Positions 12,693 through 20,844 of a stretch of DNA of 52,197 nt are shown here, piece by piece. The first letter of the stretch is position 1. Each line of letters begins with the position of its first letter. The DNA is from Salipiger bermudensis (lineage in GTDB: Bacteria > Pseudomonadota > Alphaproteobacteria > Rhodobacterales > Rhodobacteraceae): positions 1 through 52,197 of the forward strand of contig NZ_JAIUZY010000018.1 in assembly GCF_020171625.1 (NCBI RefSeq), written 5' to 3'. The translations under genes and the position numbers were made by a program. The notes under the pieces were generated by a model. That model was not told the DNA's origin and searched no databases. It was given only the letters and a program-made list of their open reading frames with translations.

Positions 12693-13805
12693 TCAGCCCT
12701 GCGCGCGCAGGGAGACATTGCGACCGCTGTCGCGGTCGAAGATGTGCATGTTGGCGGCCTCGGGCAGCAGCCGGATGGTGTCGAGCGAGCGGTCCATACG
12801 TTCGAACTCGGCGGCGCTGGCAACGGTGGTCACCTCACGCCCGTCGAGCAGGGCGTGGAGATAGACCTCGTGCCCCATGAACTCGACGCCGCGCAGCTGC
12901 GCCGAGAGCGCGCCGTTGATGCCGGTGGCCAACGCCAGATGCTGCGGCCGGATCCCCAGCGCGGCGCGCTCGGGCCGGGCCGTGAGCCTGCCGGTCAGCG
13001 CCTCGCCGAGCGGGATCACCTGCCCGCCGGTGCGGAAGTCGCTGCCATCCACGTGCCCCTCGATGACGTTCATCTCAGGGCTGCCGATGAAGCCCGCGAC
13101 GAAGAGGTTGGCGGGCTGCTCGTAGAGCTCCTTCGGCGTCGCCACCTGCATGATGTGGCCGTCCTTCATCACGCAGATGCGGTCGCCCATGGTCATCGCC
13201 TCTGTCTGGTCGTGGGTGACATAGACCACCGTGCTGGCCATGCCCTCGCGCTTGAGGCGTTTGTGCAGGTCGGTGATCCGCACCCGCATCGAGGCCCGCA
13301 GCTTGGCATCGAGGTTCGACAGCGGCTCATCGAAGAGGAACACGTCCGGCTTCTTGATCAGCGCGCGACCGAGGGCCACGCGCTGCGCCTGGCCGCCCGA
13401 GAGCTGCTTGGGCAGCCGGTCGAGGAGCGGCTCGATCTCGAGGATCTTTGCGACCTCCTCGACCGCCTTCGCGGCCTCGGCCTTGGAAGCACCGCCGATG
13501 CGCAGCCCGAAGGCGAGGTTGGTGCGCACCTTCATATGCGGGTAAAGCGCGTAGTTCTGGAACACCATCGCAATGCCGCGCTTGCCCGGCTCGAGCGTGT
13601 TGACGATGCGGTCACCGATGCGGATTTCACCGGCGGTGATCTCCTCGAGCCCGGCGATCATCCGCAGCGTGGTGGACTTGGCGCAGCCCGAGGGCCCCAC
13701 CAGCACCATGAACTCGCCTTCCTCGACATCGAGGTTGATCCCATGCACCGCCTTGAAGGCACCGCCATAGACCTTTTCGAGATTTCTCAGTTGAAGCCGT
13801 GCCAT
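12693..13805 (-). CDS. togA: Oligogalacturonide-type ABC transporter ATPase
   Basis: A 370-residue MsmX/MalK-type ATPase with a C-terminal TOBE-like regulatory region. The start at 13805 overlaps the permease stop by one base (TAATG). Walker A reads GPSGCAKST at residues 37-45, with Ala42 where most members have Gly. LSGGQAQRVALGRAL, FLFDEPLSNLD and VTHDQTEAMTMGD are intact. It should energise TogMN. Whether the alanine is normal for this subfamily could not be checked here. Confidence 0.87.
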   Translation of the reverse strand: MARLQLRNLEKVYGGAFKAVHGINLDVEEGEFMVLVGPSGCAKSTTLRMIAGLEEITAGEIRIGDRIVNTLEPGKRGIAMVFQNYALYPHMKVRTNLAFGLRIGGASKAEAAKAVEEVAKILEIEPLLDRLPKQLSGGQAQRVALGRALIKKPDVFLFDEPLSNLDAKLRASMRVRITDLHKRLKREGMASTVVYVTHDQTEAMTMGDRICVMKDGHIMQVATPKELYEQPANLFVAGFIGSPEMNVIEGHVDGSDFRTGGQVIPLGEALTGRLTARPERAALGIRPQHLALATGINGALSAQLRGVEFMGHEVYLHALLDGREVTTVASAAEFERMDRSLDTIRLLPEAANMHIFDRDSGRNVSLRAQG

Positions 13806-14728
13806 TATCCCTTGATTCCCCCTGCGGAAATGCCCTCGATGAAGTACTTCTGCGCCATGAAGAACACGGCCAGCGCGGGCGTGATGGTGAGCACCGACAT
13901 GGCCAGAATGCGGTTCCATTCGAAGGCCTCGGTGGTGTCGATGGAGAGCTTCAGAGCGAGGCTCACCGGGTACTTGTCGACCGAGCTGATATAGATCAGC
14001 GGGCCGAGGAAATCGTTCATCGTCCACATGAACTGGAACAGGCAGACCGAGATCAGCGCCGGCGCCAGCATCGGGACGACCACGAAGAGCAGCGTCTGCC
14101 ACGAGTTGCAGCCATCGACGCGGGCGGCCTGTTCCATGTCGTCGGGAATGGCGCGCAGGAACTGCACCAGCATGAAGACGAAGAACGCGTCGCCCGCCAT
14201 CGCCGAGGGCACCCAGAGCGGCAGGAAGCTGTCGAGCCAGCCGAGCTCGCGGAAGAGGATGTATTGCGGGATCCGGGTGACCACGTTGGGCAGCAAGAGG
14301 ATTGCGATGACGCTGCTGAACAGCAGTTTCTTAAGCGGGAAGTCGAACCGAGCGAAGCCGTAGGCCACCATGGTGCAGGAGATCGCCGTGCCGATGGTCT
14401 TGGGCAGGATGATCAGGAACGAATTCCAGAAGAAGCGCCCGAAGGTGTAGGGCGTCGAGGTCTCCCAGCCCTGCACGTAGCCCTCGGTGGTGGGCTCGCG
14501 CGGGATGAAGCCGGGGTTGGCGAAGATCTCGGCATTGGTCTTGAACGAGGCGCCGACCAGCCAGATCAGCGGGTAGAGCATGACCAGCCCGACGCCGAAG
14601 AGGATGGCGTAGCGCATGATCGCCGAAATCCGGGCCCGGCGCTGCTGGATGCGCTGGTGGCGGCGGGCCTCGGCAAGCGCGTCGGCTCCAGCGGTGAAGA
14701 CGTCGGAGGCTTGTGAAATGTCGGTCAT
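13805..14728 (-). CDS. togN: Oligogalacturonide-type ABC transporter permease (MalG type)
   Basis: A 307-residue inner-membrane permease with six predicted helices and the EAA loop AARVDGCNSWQTLLFVVVPMLAP in the form typical of MalG-like subunits. The start at 14728 is chosen because GGAG lies 8 bases upstream and only four bases separate it from the preceding stop. An alternative ATG at 14755 would overlap togM by 23 bases. It pairs with TogM to form the channel. Confidence 0.87.
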   Translation of the reverse strand: MTDISQASDVFTAGADALAEARRHQRIQQRRARISAIMRYAILFGVGLVMLYPLIWLVGASFKTNAEIFANPGFIPREPTTEGYVQGWETSTPYTFGRFFWNSFLIILPKTIGTAISCTMVAYGFARFDFPLKKLLFSSVIAILLLPNVVTRIPQYILFRELGWLDSFLPLWVPSAMAGDAFFVFMLVQFLRAIPDDMEQAARVDGCNSWQTLLFVVVPMLAPALISVCLFQFMWTMNDFLGPLIYISSVDKYPVSLALKLSIDTTEAFEWNRILAMSVLTITPALAVFFMAQKYFIEGISAGGIKG

Positions 14729-14732
14729 CGGC

Positions 14733-15614
14733 TCAGCTCCGCTTGTCGCCGGCATAGAAGACCCATTTCTTCGAGGACCAGAAGGCCACGAGGGTCAGCG
14801 CCATGATGATGAGGAAGAGCACCCACGCGATGGCCGAGGCATAGCCCATGTCGAAGCGCTTGAAGGCCTCGTCGTAGATGTAGAGCGGCAGCAGGTAGGT
14901 GGATTTGAGTGGCCCGCCCTGGGTGATGATGTAGGGGCCGTTGAACTCCTGGAAGGCTTGGACCATCTGCATGATCAGGTTGAAGAAGATCACCGGCGTG
15001 ATCAGCGGGATGGTGATGAAGACGAAGCTGCGCAGCTTGCTCGCCCCGTCGATGGCGGCGGCCTCGTAGAGCGACTTGTCGATGCTCTGAAGCGCTGCGA
15101 GGAAGATCACCATCGCCGAGCCGAACTGCCAGCAGCGCAGCAGCGTGATGGTGAAAAGCGCGTTGGTGGGGTCGCCGAACCAGTTAACCGGCTCGATTCC
15201 GAACCACGCCAGCACCATGTTCACTAGCCCCTCGGTCGCGAAGATGTAGCGCCACAGCACCGCGATGGCGATCGATCCGCCGAGGATCGAGGGCACGTAG
15301 AAGGCGGTGCGGAATAGGTTGATGCAGCGCAGCTTGTAGTTGAGGATGTAGGCGATGAAGAGCGCGAAGGCGAGCTTCAGAGGCACCGTCAGGAACACGT
15401 AGAGCAACGTCACCGAGAGCGACCGGCGAAAGGTCCGGTCAGAGGTGAAAAGCTTGATATAGTTCTCCAGCCCCGTCCATTTCGGGGATCGCATCAGATT
15501 GTAATCGGTGAAGCTCAGATAGAATGATGCGATGAATGGAATCGCGGTGAACGCCATTAGCCCGATGATGTAGGGGCTCAGATAGATCAAGCCTAGAGCG
15601 CGTTTGCGGGTCAT
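14733..15614 (-). CDS. togM: Oligogalacturonide-type ABC transporter permease (MalF type)
   Basis: A 293-residue permease with six helices, starting LGLIYLSPYIIGLMAF and containing FTDYNLMRSPKWTGLENY, a typical first periplasmic loop. The EAA segment EAAAIDGASKLRSFVFITIPL is present near residue 185. It is the first full gene of the tog operon. Its ATG overlaps (ATGA) the stop of a short upstream ORF that has a much stronger ribosome site, so its translation may depend on coupling. Confidence 0.87.
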   Translation of the reverse strand: MTRKRALGLIYLSPYIIGLMAFTAIPFIASFYLSFTDYNLMRSPKWTGLENYIKLFTSDRTFRRSLSVTLLYVFLTVPLKLAFALFIAYILNYKLRCINLFRTAFYVPSILGGSIAIAVLWRYIFATEGLVNMVLAWFGIEPVNWFGDPTNALFTITLLRCWQFGSAMVIFLAALQSIDKSLYEAAAIDGASKLRSFVFITIPLITPVIFFNLIMQMVQAFQEFNGPYIITQGGPLKSTYLLPLYIYDEAFKRFDMGYASAIAWVLFLIIMALTLVAFWSSKKWVFYAGDKRS

Positions 15615-15658
15615 GGCGCGCCTCGCGAAATGGCTAAGTTTCCTGAGATAATAGTCAC
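15611..15658 (-). CDS. Candidate 15-residue leader peptide of the tog operon
   Basis: On the minus strand an AAGGAGGAGAAA site is followed by GTG at 15658. It opens a 15-codon frame (MTIISGNLAISRGAP) whose TGA overlaps the togM ATG as ATGA. togM itself has only a weak ribosome site. The arrangement suggests that ribosomes load at the leader and re-initiate on togM. No family is recognised for the peptide. An alternative is that the Shine-Dalgarno site is fortuitous. Confidence 0.45.
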   Translation of the reverse strand: MTIISGNLAISRGAP

Positions 15659-15707
15659 TTTCTCCTCCTTGAACTGCGGTTTGCGCCCGGCTTTCGGCGC
15701 TCTACCC

Positions 15708-15750
15708 GATGGCGCGGCGGGCCTCCTCCGGCCCGCAGCGTTGCGCCATC
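15708..15750 (-). promoter_or_regulatory. Two-tier hairpin between togM and the AraC gene
   Basis: Outer arms GATGGCGC (15708-15715) and GCGCCATC (15743-15750) enclose inner arms GCGGGCC (15717-15723) and GGCCCGC (15730-15736) with loop TCCTCC. All pairs are perfect. It lies upstream of the tog leader ORF and could be part of its 5' leader. Function is unknown. Confidence 0.35.
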
Positions 15751-15817
15751 CGAAGTTGTATGATGAATTAGTGACAGATTGGGGGCGAGAGATAAATTGA
15801 CGATCATGGGGGAAAAC

Positions 15818-16738
15818 ATGGACGAAATCGAAGGCGGTGTTCTGGCCCGGTTTCCTCCGGGCGCCCTGACGCTGACGCTCACCCGTGCGGCGATCCGGAT
15901 GCAACACGCCACGACCTGGCGGATCGAGAAGGAAAACCCGGTCGAGGATCTTGTCATTGCGCTCGAGGGGCAGGGCCAGTACCGGATCGGGGGCCGGCTG
16001 CAAACGCTGTCTGCGGGCGAGGCGATGCTGCTGCCGCGTAACACGCCCTTCGAAGGCTGGAACGACGGGCCGGAGACCTATCTCGGCGTGGCGCAGCACT
16101 TCACCCTCTCGGCGCACGGGGCGCAGGATCTGATCGGACAGATGTGCTTGCGTCCGAAGGTGCGCCTCTCTCGCTGGGAGGTGCTCGGGCCGATGATCCG
16201 GCACTATAGGCAGAGCGCACCGCCGGCCTCGGTCACGTTGCCGCAGCATCACCTGTTCATGGTGATGCTGCTCTCGTTCGTCGACGATGCGTTTCTCGGC
16301 TGGCGCCAGGAGGCGGTGCCGGTGGATCCCGGCGCGGGCATCGATCTTGCGGTGATGAAGGCCGCGTCGCGGATCGCCGCCGCACCGCTGGAGGCGGAGA
16401 TCGCCGCGCAGGTTGTCGAGCATGCGCCCTACAACCCCGACTATTTCCACCGCGCCTTCCGCGACCGGATCGGGCGCACGCCGAAGCAATACCAGGAATT
16501 CTGCCGCATCGAGCGGGCGGCGCACCTGCTGGAATCCGGCCTTGCCGTCGGCGCGGCAGGGGCCGAGGTCGGCTATGCTGATCCCTACTACTTCTCACGC
16601 TGCTTCAAGCGCATCATGGGGCTGAGCCCGCGTGCGCATCTGCGCCGGGTGGCGCTGTCGCGCGACGGGCAGCTGATGGGGTTGGACGAGCCCGAGCAGG
16701 AGGCCGCGCTTAGAGGAAATCGTCCCGGCGCGGGGTGA
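15818..16738 (+). CDS. AraC-family transcriptional regulator
   Basis: A 306-residue regulator with an N-terminal cupin-like sensing domain (about residues 15-115) and two C-terminal helix-turn-helix motifs (about 190-290). The C-terminal part has the family signature GYADPYYFSRCFKRIMGLSPRAHLR. ATG at 15818 follows GGGGGA at good spacing; in-frame ATG 15806 and TTG 15779 are possible but lack a site. It is divergent from the oligogalacturonide importer operon, so it probably activates that operon in response to a pectin-derived sugar acid. The last 29 bases overlap the convergent cupin gene. Confidence 0.85.
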   Translation: MDEIEGGVLARFPPGALTLTLTRAAIRMQHATTWRIEKENPVEDLVIALEGQGQYRIGGRLQTLSAGEAMLLPRNTPFEGWNDGPETYLGVAQHFTLSAHGAQDLIGQMCLRPKVRLSRWEVLGPMIRHYRQSAPPASVTLPQHHLFMVMLLSFVDDAFLGWRQEAVPVDPGAGIDLAVMKAASRIAAAPLEAEIAAQVVEHAPYNPDYFHRAFRDRIGRTPKQYQEFCRIERAAHLLESGLAVGAAGAEVGYADPYYFSRCFKRIMGLSPRAHLRRVALSRDGQLMGLDEPEQEAALRGNRPGAG

Positions 16739-17030
16739 AGCAATCGACGAGCTGCCCGGCTTCGAGGCAGACGCAGCCGTGCCGCGCACCCGAGGGAATG
16801 ACGAAGCTGTCGCCTGGCCCGACCTCGAACTCCTCCCCCGAGAGGTGAAAGCGAAAGCGCCCGCTTTCGACATAGGTCGACTGGACATGCGGGTGATTGT
16901 GCAGCGCGCCTTTGGCACCCTCTTCGAACCGGAAAGACACCACCATCAACTCGGGCGCGTCCGCCAGAACTTGGCGCTGCACGCCCGCGTCGGGCGAAAC
17001 CACCGGGAAGGTCTTCAGGGGTTCAGTCAT
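16710..17030 (-). CDS. Cupin protein, KdgF-like
   Basis: A 106-residue single-domain cupin. The metal-binding motif is visible as HNHPHVQSTYVESGRF (residues about 45-60), with the second-motif histidine in IPSGARHGC. Size and motifs fit KdgF, which linearises 4,5-unsaturated uronates to 5-keto-4-deoxyuronate ahead of KduI/KduD. ATG at 17030 has a perfect AAAGGAGGGATC site. The -35 box of its promoter appears to overlap the stop codon of the adjacent gntR gene. The KdgF role is inferred from context; other small cupins look alike. Confidence 0.7.
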   Translation of the reverse strand: MTEPLKTFPVVSPDAGVQRQVLADAPELMVVSFRFEEGAKGALHNHPHVQSTYVESGRFRFHLSGEEFEVGPGDSFVIPSGARHGCVCLEAGQLVDCFTPRRDDFL

Positions 17031-17070
17031 GATCCCTCCTTTCTGCGGCACGATCGGCCGTTTTGCAATA

Positions 17071-17108
17071 TGTATGACGGATATGTATTACAGCCTGCGG
17101 CGCGTCAA
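17071..17108 (-). promoter_or_regulatory. Promoter and GntR-type operators of the cupin gene
   Basis: On the minus strand TTGACG (17103-17108) precedes CATATC (17080-17085) by 17 bases. TGTATTACA at 17084-17092 fits TGTNNNACA exactly and overlaps spacer and -10. TGTATGACG at 17071-17079 is a second, one-mismatch copy. The sites resemble those at the dpp operon and the enolase gene. Confidence 0.5.
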
Positions 17109-17872
17109 GCCTTGCCGAAACTGCCGGCACGCAGCAGCCCCCGATAGCGTCCCTGGCTACCCTTGAGATGCTGGCGCATGGCGGCGCGGGCGGCGTCGTC
17201 ATTCCCGTCGAGGATGGCGTTGACGATCTTGTGGTGCTCGGCCGAGATCACGTCGAGATATTCGCGCGGGACCGGCTCGGAGTCGCTCTCGGTGAGCACC
17301 TTCCGCGGGATCAGGCTCGATCCGATCATCGACAGGAAGTCGCCGAACCGCGGGTTGTTGGTAGCCTCGGCGATGGCCAGATGCAGGGCGAAATCGGCTT
17401 CGACCGTCAGTTCGCCGGCATTCGCGGCACGATCGACCTCGCGCAGGCAGCCGATGATGCCCTCTTCCTGCGCTGGCGAGCGGCGCAACGCGGCCAGTGC
17501 CGCGGCCTCGGCCTCGACCGCGGTGCGCAGCTCGAGCAGTTCAATCATCGAGGAGATGCGTACGAAGTCGATGTTCTGGAATGGCAATTCCACCGGGGCA
17601 GGGGGCGTGAGCACGAAGACCCCGGCGCCCTGTCGCGGCTCGACCAGCCCATCGGCGCGCAGCGAGGCGATCGCCTCGCGGATCACTGTCCGGCTGACGT
17701 TGAAGTCCTGCGTCATCTGCGCCTCGCTCGGGAGGCGCGTGCCCGGCGGATAGTTGCCAGCGCGGATCTGGTCGCGCAGCGCTTCGCGCACCGTCTCGAC
17801 CAGCGTCCGCCCGTTTTCGGAGCGGTCAGAACGGCGCATCTTGGCTGGCATATCCATGGCTTGCTTGCTCAC
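17105..17872 (-). CDS. GntR-family regulator, FadR/FCD subfamily
   Basis: A 255-residue regulator. The winged helix-turn-helix spans about residues 25-90 (RLPSEAQMTQDFNVSRTVIR, then LVEPRQGAGVFVL). The all-helical FCD ligand domain follows (about 105-235), with metal-binding-type segments such as DFALHLAIAEATNNPRF. The start is taken as GTG 17872; an in-frame ATG at 17857 is equally plausible. It lies between the cupin gene and the divergent dpp operon, both of which carry TGTNNNACA sites. Its recognition helix is nearly the same as that of the second GntR protein at 25657-26409, so both may read the same operator. Confidence 0.85.
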   Translation of the reverse strand: MSKQAMDMPAKMRRSDRSENGRTLVETVREALRDQIRAGNYPPGTRLPSEAQMTQDFNVSRTVIREAIASLRADGLVEPRQGAGVFVLTPPAPVELPFQNIDFVRISSMIELLELRTAVEAEAAALAALRRSPAQEEGIIGCLREVDRAANAGELTVEADFALHLAIAEATNNPRFGDFLSMIGSSLIPRKVLTESDSEPVPREYLDVISAEHHKIVNAILDGNDDAARAAMRQHLKGSQGRYRGLLRAGSFGKA

Positions 17873-17992
17873 TTCTCATACAGGATGGCGTCATGAAGTA
17901 TGACACCTGTCGAAAAACTTGTCCATGCGACTTCCGCGATGTGTGGTGACGGTTCTGTTTTCGTCGCGGACGCCAGAGATTGTTAAGAAACC

Positions 17993-18038
17993 TTGACAGA
18001 TCATAACCTGTATAACAAGTATGTGGATGTGTATGACT
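17993..18038 (+). promoter_or_regulatory. Promoter and GntR-type operators of the dpp operon
   Basis: TTGACA at 17993-17998 is followed by an exact TGTNNNACA site, TGTATAACA at 18009-18017, in the spacer region. A one-mismatch copy, TGTATGACT, lies at 18030-18038. Two further near matches lie on the gntR side (TCTCATACA at 17874-17882 and AGTATGACA at 17897-17905). The -10 hexamer is not clear. Confidence 0.5.
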
Positions 18039-18076
18039 GAAGGAGGCCGTCAGATTCGGCGGCAAGGGAGGGGAAC

Positions 18077-19099
18077 ATGCGGCTCGACAGGCGCCGCCTG
18101 AATGGCATTGCCGAACAGGGAATCTCGATCTTCGTGACCCTCTTCGGCCTCTTGATACTGACTTTCGTGATCGGGCGCATCATGCCGGTCGATCCGGTTC
18201 GCGCCATCGTCGGCGAGGACGCCACCCGCGAGGTATATGAAACCGTCTACCGCCAGCTCGGGCTCGACAAGCCGATGTGGCAGCAGTTCCTGCTCTACCT
18301 GCGGGACGTGGTGACGCTGGATTTCGGCACCTCGATCCGCACCGGTCAGCCTGTGCTTCAGGATATTGCCCGCGTGCTCCCAGCAACCATCGAGCTTGCC
18401 ACCTTCGCCATCCTCATCGGTGCCGGTCTCGGCACGCCGCTCGGGGTGATCGCCGCGGTCAACAAGGACCGCTGGCCCGACCAGTTGATCCGGGTGATCA
18501 GCCTGATGGGTCACTCGATGCCGATCTTCTGGACCGGGATGATCGCGCTGCTGGTGTTTTATGCCAATCTCGGCTGGGTCGGCGGGTCTGGGCGGATGAG
18601 CCAGTTCTATATCGGGCTGGTGCCGGAGCGTACGAACTTCCTGCTGATCGACAGCGCGCTGGCCGGGGAATGGGAGGTGTTCCGCAGTGCCATCAACCAC
18701 ATCATCCTGCCGGCGGCGCTTCTGGGCTATTCCTCCTCGGCTTATATCACCCGCATGACCCGGAGCTTCATGCTCGACCAGCTGGGGCAGGAATATGTGA
18801 CCACCGCGCGGGTCAAGGGGCTGAGCCGCCGCCAGACCGTGTGGCGCCACGCCTTCGGCAACATCCGCGTGCAGCTCGTGACCATCGTGGCGCTGGCCTA
18901 TGGCGCGCTGCTCGAGGGGGCGGTGCTGATCGAGACGGTCTTCGCCTGGCCGGGCTTCGGCCAGTACCTGACCTCCAACCTGCTGATCGGAGACATGAAT
19001 GCCGTGATGACCTGCGTGCTGATCGTGGGCGTCATCTTCATCGGGCTGAACATCCTCTCCGACATTCTTTACCGCGTATTCGACCCGAGGACGAGATGA
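18077..19099 (+). CDS. Dpp/Opp-type ABC transporter permease (DppB family)
   Basis: A 340-residue permease with an N-terminal helix, a DPVRAIVGEDATREVYE periplasmic region and five further helices. The permease signature EYVTTARVKGLSRRQTVWRHAFGN is present near residue 240. ATG at 18077 follows GGGAGGGG. It is the first of five plus-strand genes (two permeases, two ATPases, a hydrolase). The matching solute-binding protein is encoded convergently at 22671-24263. In this catabolic context the cargo is more likely a sugar acid or oligosaccharide than a peptide. Confidence 0.88.
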   Translation: MRLDRRRLNGIAEQGISIFVTLFGLLILTFVIGRIMPVDPVRAIVGEDATREVYETVYRQLGLDKPMWQQFLLYLRDVVTLDFGTSIRTGQPVLQDIARVLPATIELATFAILIGAGLGTPLGVIAAVNKDRWPDQLIRVISLMGHSMPIFWTGMIALLVFYANLGWVGGSGRMSQFYIGLVPERTNFLLIDSALAGEWEVFRSAINHIILPAALLGYSSSAYITRMTRSFMLDQLGQEYVTTARVKGLSRRQTVWRHAFGNIRVQLVTIVALAYGALLEGAVLIETVFAWPGFGQYLTSNLLIGDMNAVMTCVLIVGVIFIGLNILSDILYRVFDPRTR

Positions 19100-19998
19100 G
19101 CATGACCCGCGACATACCCGCCCCCGCACCGCGCCGCCGGATGCCGCAGAGCCTGATCGCGGCCCGCAACATCGTGGCTTTCCTGACCCGCTCTCCCACC
19201 TCGCTCTTCGGGCTCGTGGTGCTGGCCCTGCTGATCCTCGTGGCGCTCTTCGCGCCGCTGATCGCGACGCATGACCCTTATGCGCAGGACTTGCAGGCGA
19301 CCCTGCAGCCGCCCTCGGGCACGCATTTCTTCGGCACCGACGAGCTTGGCAGGGACATCTTCTCGCGGCTCGTCCACGGCTCGCGCATCACGCTCACGAT
19401 CATCTCGCTGGTGACCGTTGTGGTAGGGCCGCTGGGCCTCTTCTTCGGCACCGTCGCCGGCTATTTCGGCGGCAAGGTCGACACCGTGCTGATGCGGATC
19501 ACCGACATCTTCCTGTCCTTCCCCTCGCTGATCCTGTCGCTAGCCTTCGTCGCGGCCCTCGGACCGAGCCTCAACAATGCAATCATTGCCATCGCCCTGA
19601 CCGCCTGGCCGCCGATCGCGCGGTTGGCACGGGCCGAGACCCTGACCTTTCGGCAGGCCGACTACATCTCGGCGGCGCGGCTTCAGGGGGCCTCCGCGGC
19701 GCGGATCATCTGGAAGAGCATCGTGCCGATGTGCCTGCCCTCGGTGACCATTCGCCTGACCCTCAACATGGCGACGGTGATCCTCACCGCGGCGGGGCTC
19801 GGCTTTCTCGGACTCGGCGCGCAACCGCCGCTGCCGGAATGGGGCGCGATGATCGCCACCGGGCGGCGCTACATGATCGACAGCTGGTGGCTGGTGACCT
19901 TCCCGGGCATCGCGATCCTCTGCGTCAGCCTCGCCTTCAACCTTCTGGGCGATGGCCTGCGCGACGCGCTCGATCCCAAGCAGATGAACAAGAGGTAA
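19096..19998 (+). CDS. Dpp/Opp-type ABC transporter permease (DppC family)
   Basis: A 300-residue permease with the DppC N-terminal pattern: a helix near residues 38-60, then HFFGTDELGRDIFSRLVHGSR, a highly conserved family segment. The EAA loop DYISAARLQGASAARIIWKSI is near residue 190 and GLGFLGLGAQPPLPEWG near 235. The start overlaps the upstream stop (ATGA); ATG 19102 is an alternative two codons on. It forms the membrane channel with the preceding permease. Confidence 0.88.
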   Translation: MSMTRDIPAPAPRRRMPQSLIAARNIVAFLTRSPTSLFGLVVLALLILVALFAPLIATHDPYAQDLQATLQPPSGTHFFGTDELGRDIFSRLVHGSRITLTIISLVTVVVGPLGLFFGTVAGYFGGKVDTVLMRITDIFLSFPSLILSLAFVAALGPSLNNAIIAIALTAWPPIARLARAETLTFRQADYISAARLQGASAARIIWKSIVPMCLPSVTIRLTLNMATVILTAAGLGFLGLGAQPPLPEWGAMIATGRRYMIDSWWLVTFPGIAILCVSLAFNLLGDGLRDALDPKQMNKR

Positions 19999-20001
19999 TT
20001 C

Positions 20002-20844
20002 ATGGACCCGGTTCTCGACATTCAACGGCTCTCGATCCGCTATGCCGGGGCGCCCGCGCCCGCGGTCAGGGACGTGAGCTTCACCCTCGGGCGTGAGCGG
20101 CTCGGCATCGTCGGCGAAAGCGGCTCGGGCAAATCCACCGTGGGGCGGGCGATCATGCGCCTGCTCGACACCGCCGAGATCACCGCCGACCGGATGCAGT
20201 TCGAGGAGGTCGACCTTCACAACGCGCCCGAAAGGCAGATGCTCGACGTGCGCGGCAAGCGTATGTCGATGATCCTGCAGGATCCGAAGTTCTCGCTGAA
20301 CCCGATCCAGCGCTGCGGTCACCAGATCGCCGAGGCCTACCGCACTCATGTGAAATGCTCGAAATCCGAGGCCCGCGCACGGGCCATCGCGATGCTCGAG
20401 CAGGTGCATATCCGCGACCCCGAGCGGGTCTATGATCTCTATCCGCACGAGGTCTCGGGCGGCATGGGGCAGCGGGTGATGATCGCGATGATGCTGCTAA
20501 CCGACCCCGACCTTGTGATCGCCGACGAGCCGACCTCGGCGCTCGACGTCACGGTGCGCCTGCAGGTGCTGCGCATCCTCGACGGGCTGGTGCGCGACAA
20601 GGGCATCGGGCTGATCATGATCAGCCATGACCTCAACCTCGTGCGGGCGTTCTGCGACCGGGTGCTGATCATGTATGCGGGACGGGTGGTCGAAGCGCTC
20701 GACGCGCGCGATCTCGACAACGCGCAGCACCCCTATTCGCGCGGACTGCTCGCGGCGCAGCCGCGCATCGGCGGCACCCGTGAGCCGCTGCCGGTGCTGG
20801 CGCGGCAGGACAGCTGGCTCGAACCCCTGGAGGCGCAGGCATGA
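20002..20844 (+). CDS. Dpp/Opp-type ABC transporter ATPase (DppD family)
   Basis: A 280-residue ATPase with Walker A GESGSGKST (about residue 37), Q-loop LQDPKFSLNP, signature VSGGMGQR, and Walker B VIADEPTSALD followed by the H-loop MISHDLNLV. The short oligopeptide/HPY C-terminal region (HPYSRGLLAAQP) is present. The stop overlaps the start of the next ATPase. It works as a heterodimer with that protein. Confidence 0.88.
   Translation: MDPVLDIQRLSIRYAGAPAPAVRDVSFTLGRERLGIVGESGSGKSTVGRAIMRLLDTAEITADRMQFEEVDLHNAPERQMLDVRGKRMSMILQDPKFSLNPIQRCGHQIAEAYRTHVKCSKSEARARAIAMLEQVHIRDPERVYDLYPHEVSGGMGQRVMIAMMLLTDPDLVIADEPTSALDVTVRLQVLRILDGLVRDKGIGLIMISHDLNLVRAFCDRVLIMYAGRVVEALDARDLDNAQHPYSRGLLAAQPRIGGTREPLPVLARQDSWLEPLEAQA

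Noticed and set aside
11343-13994. 883-codon open frame on the plus strand opposite togB and togA
   Set aside because: Artefact of codon bias in the genes on the other strand; no domain features and no start context.
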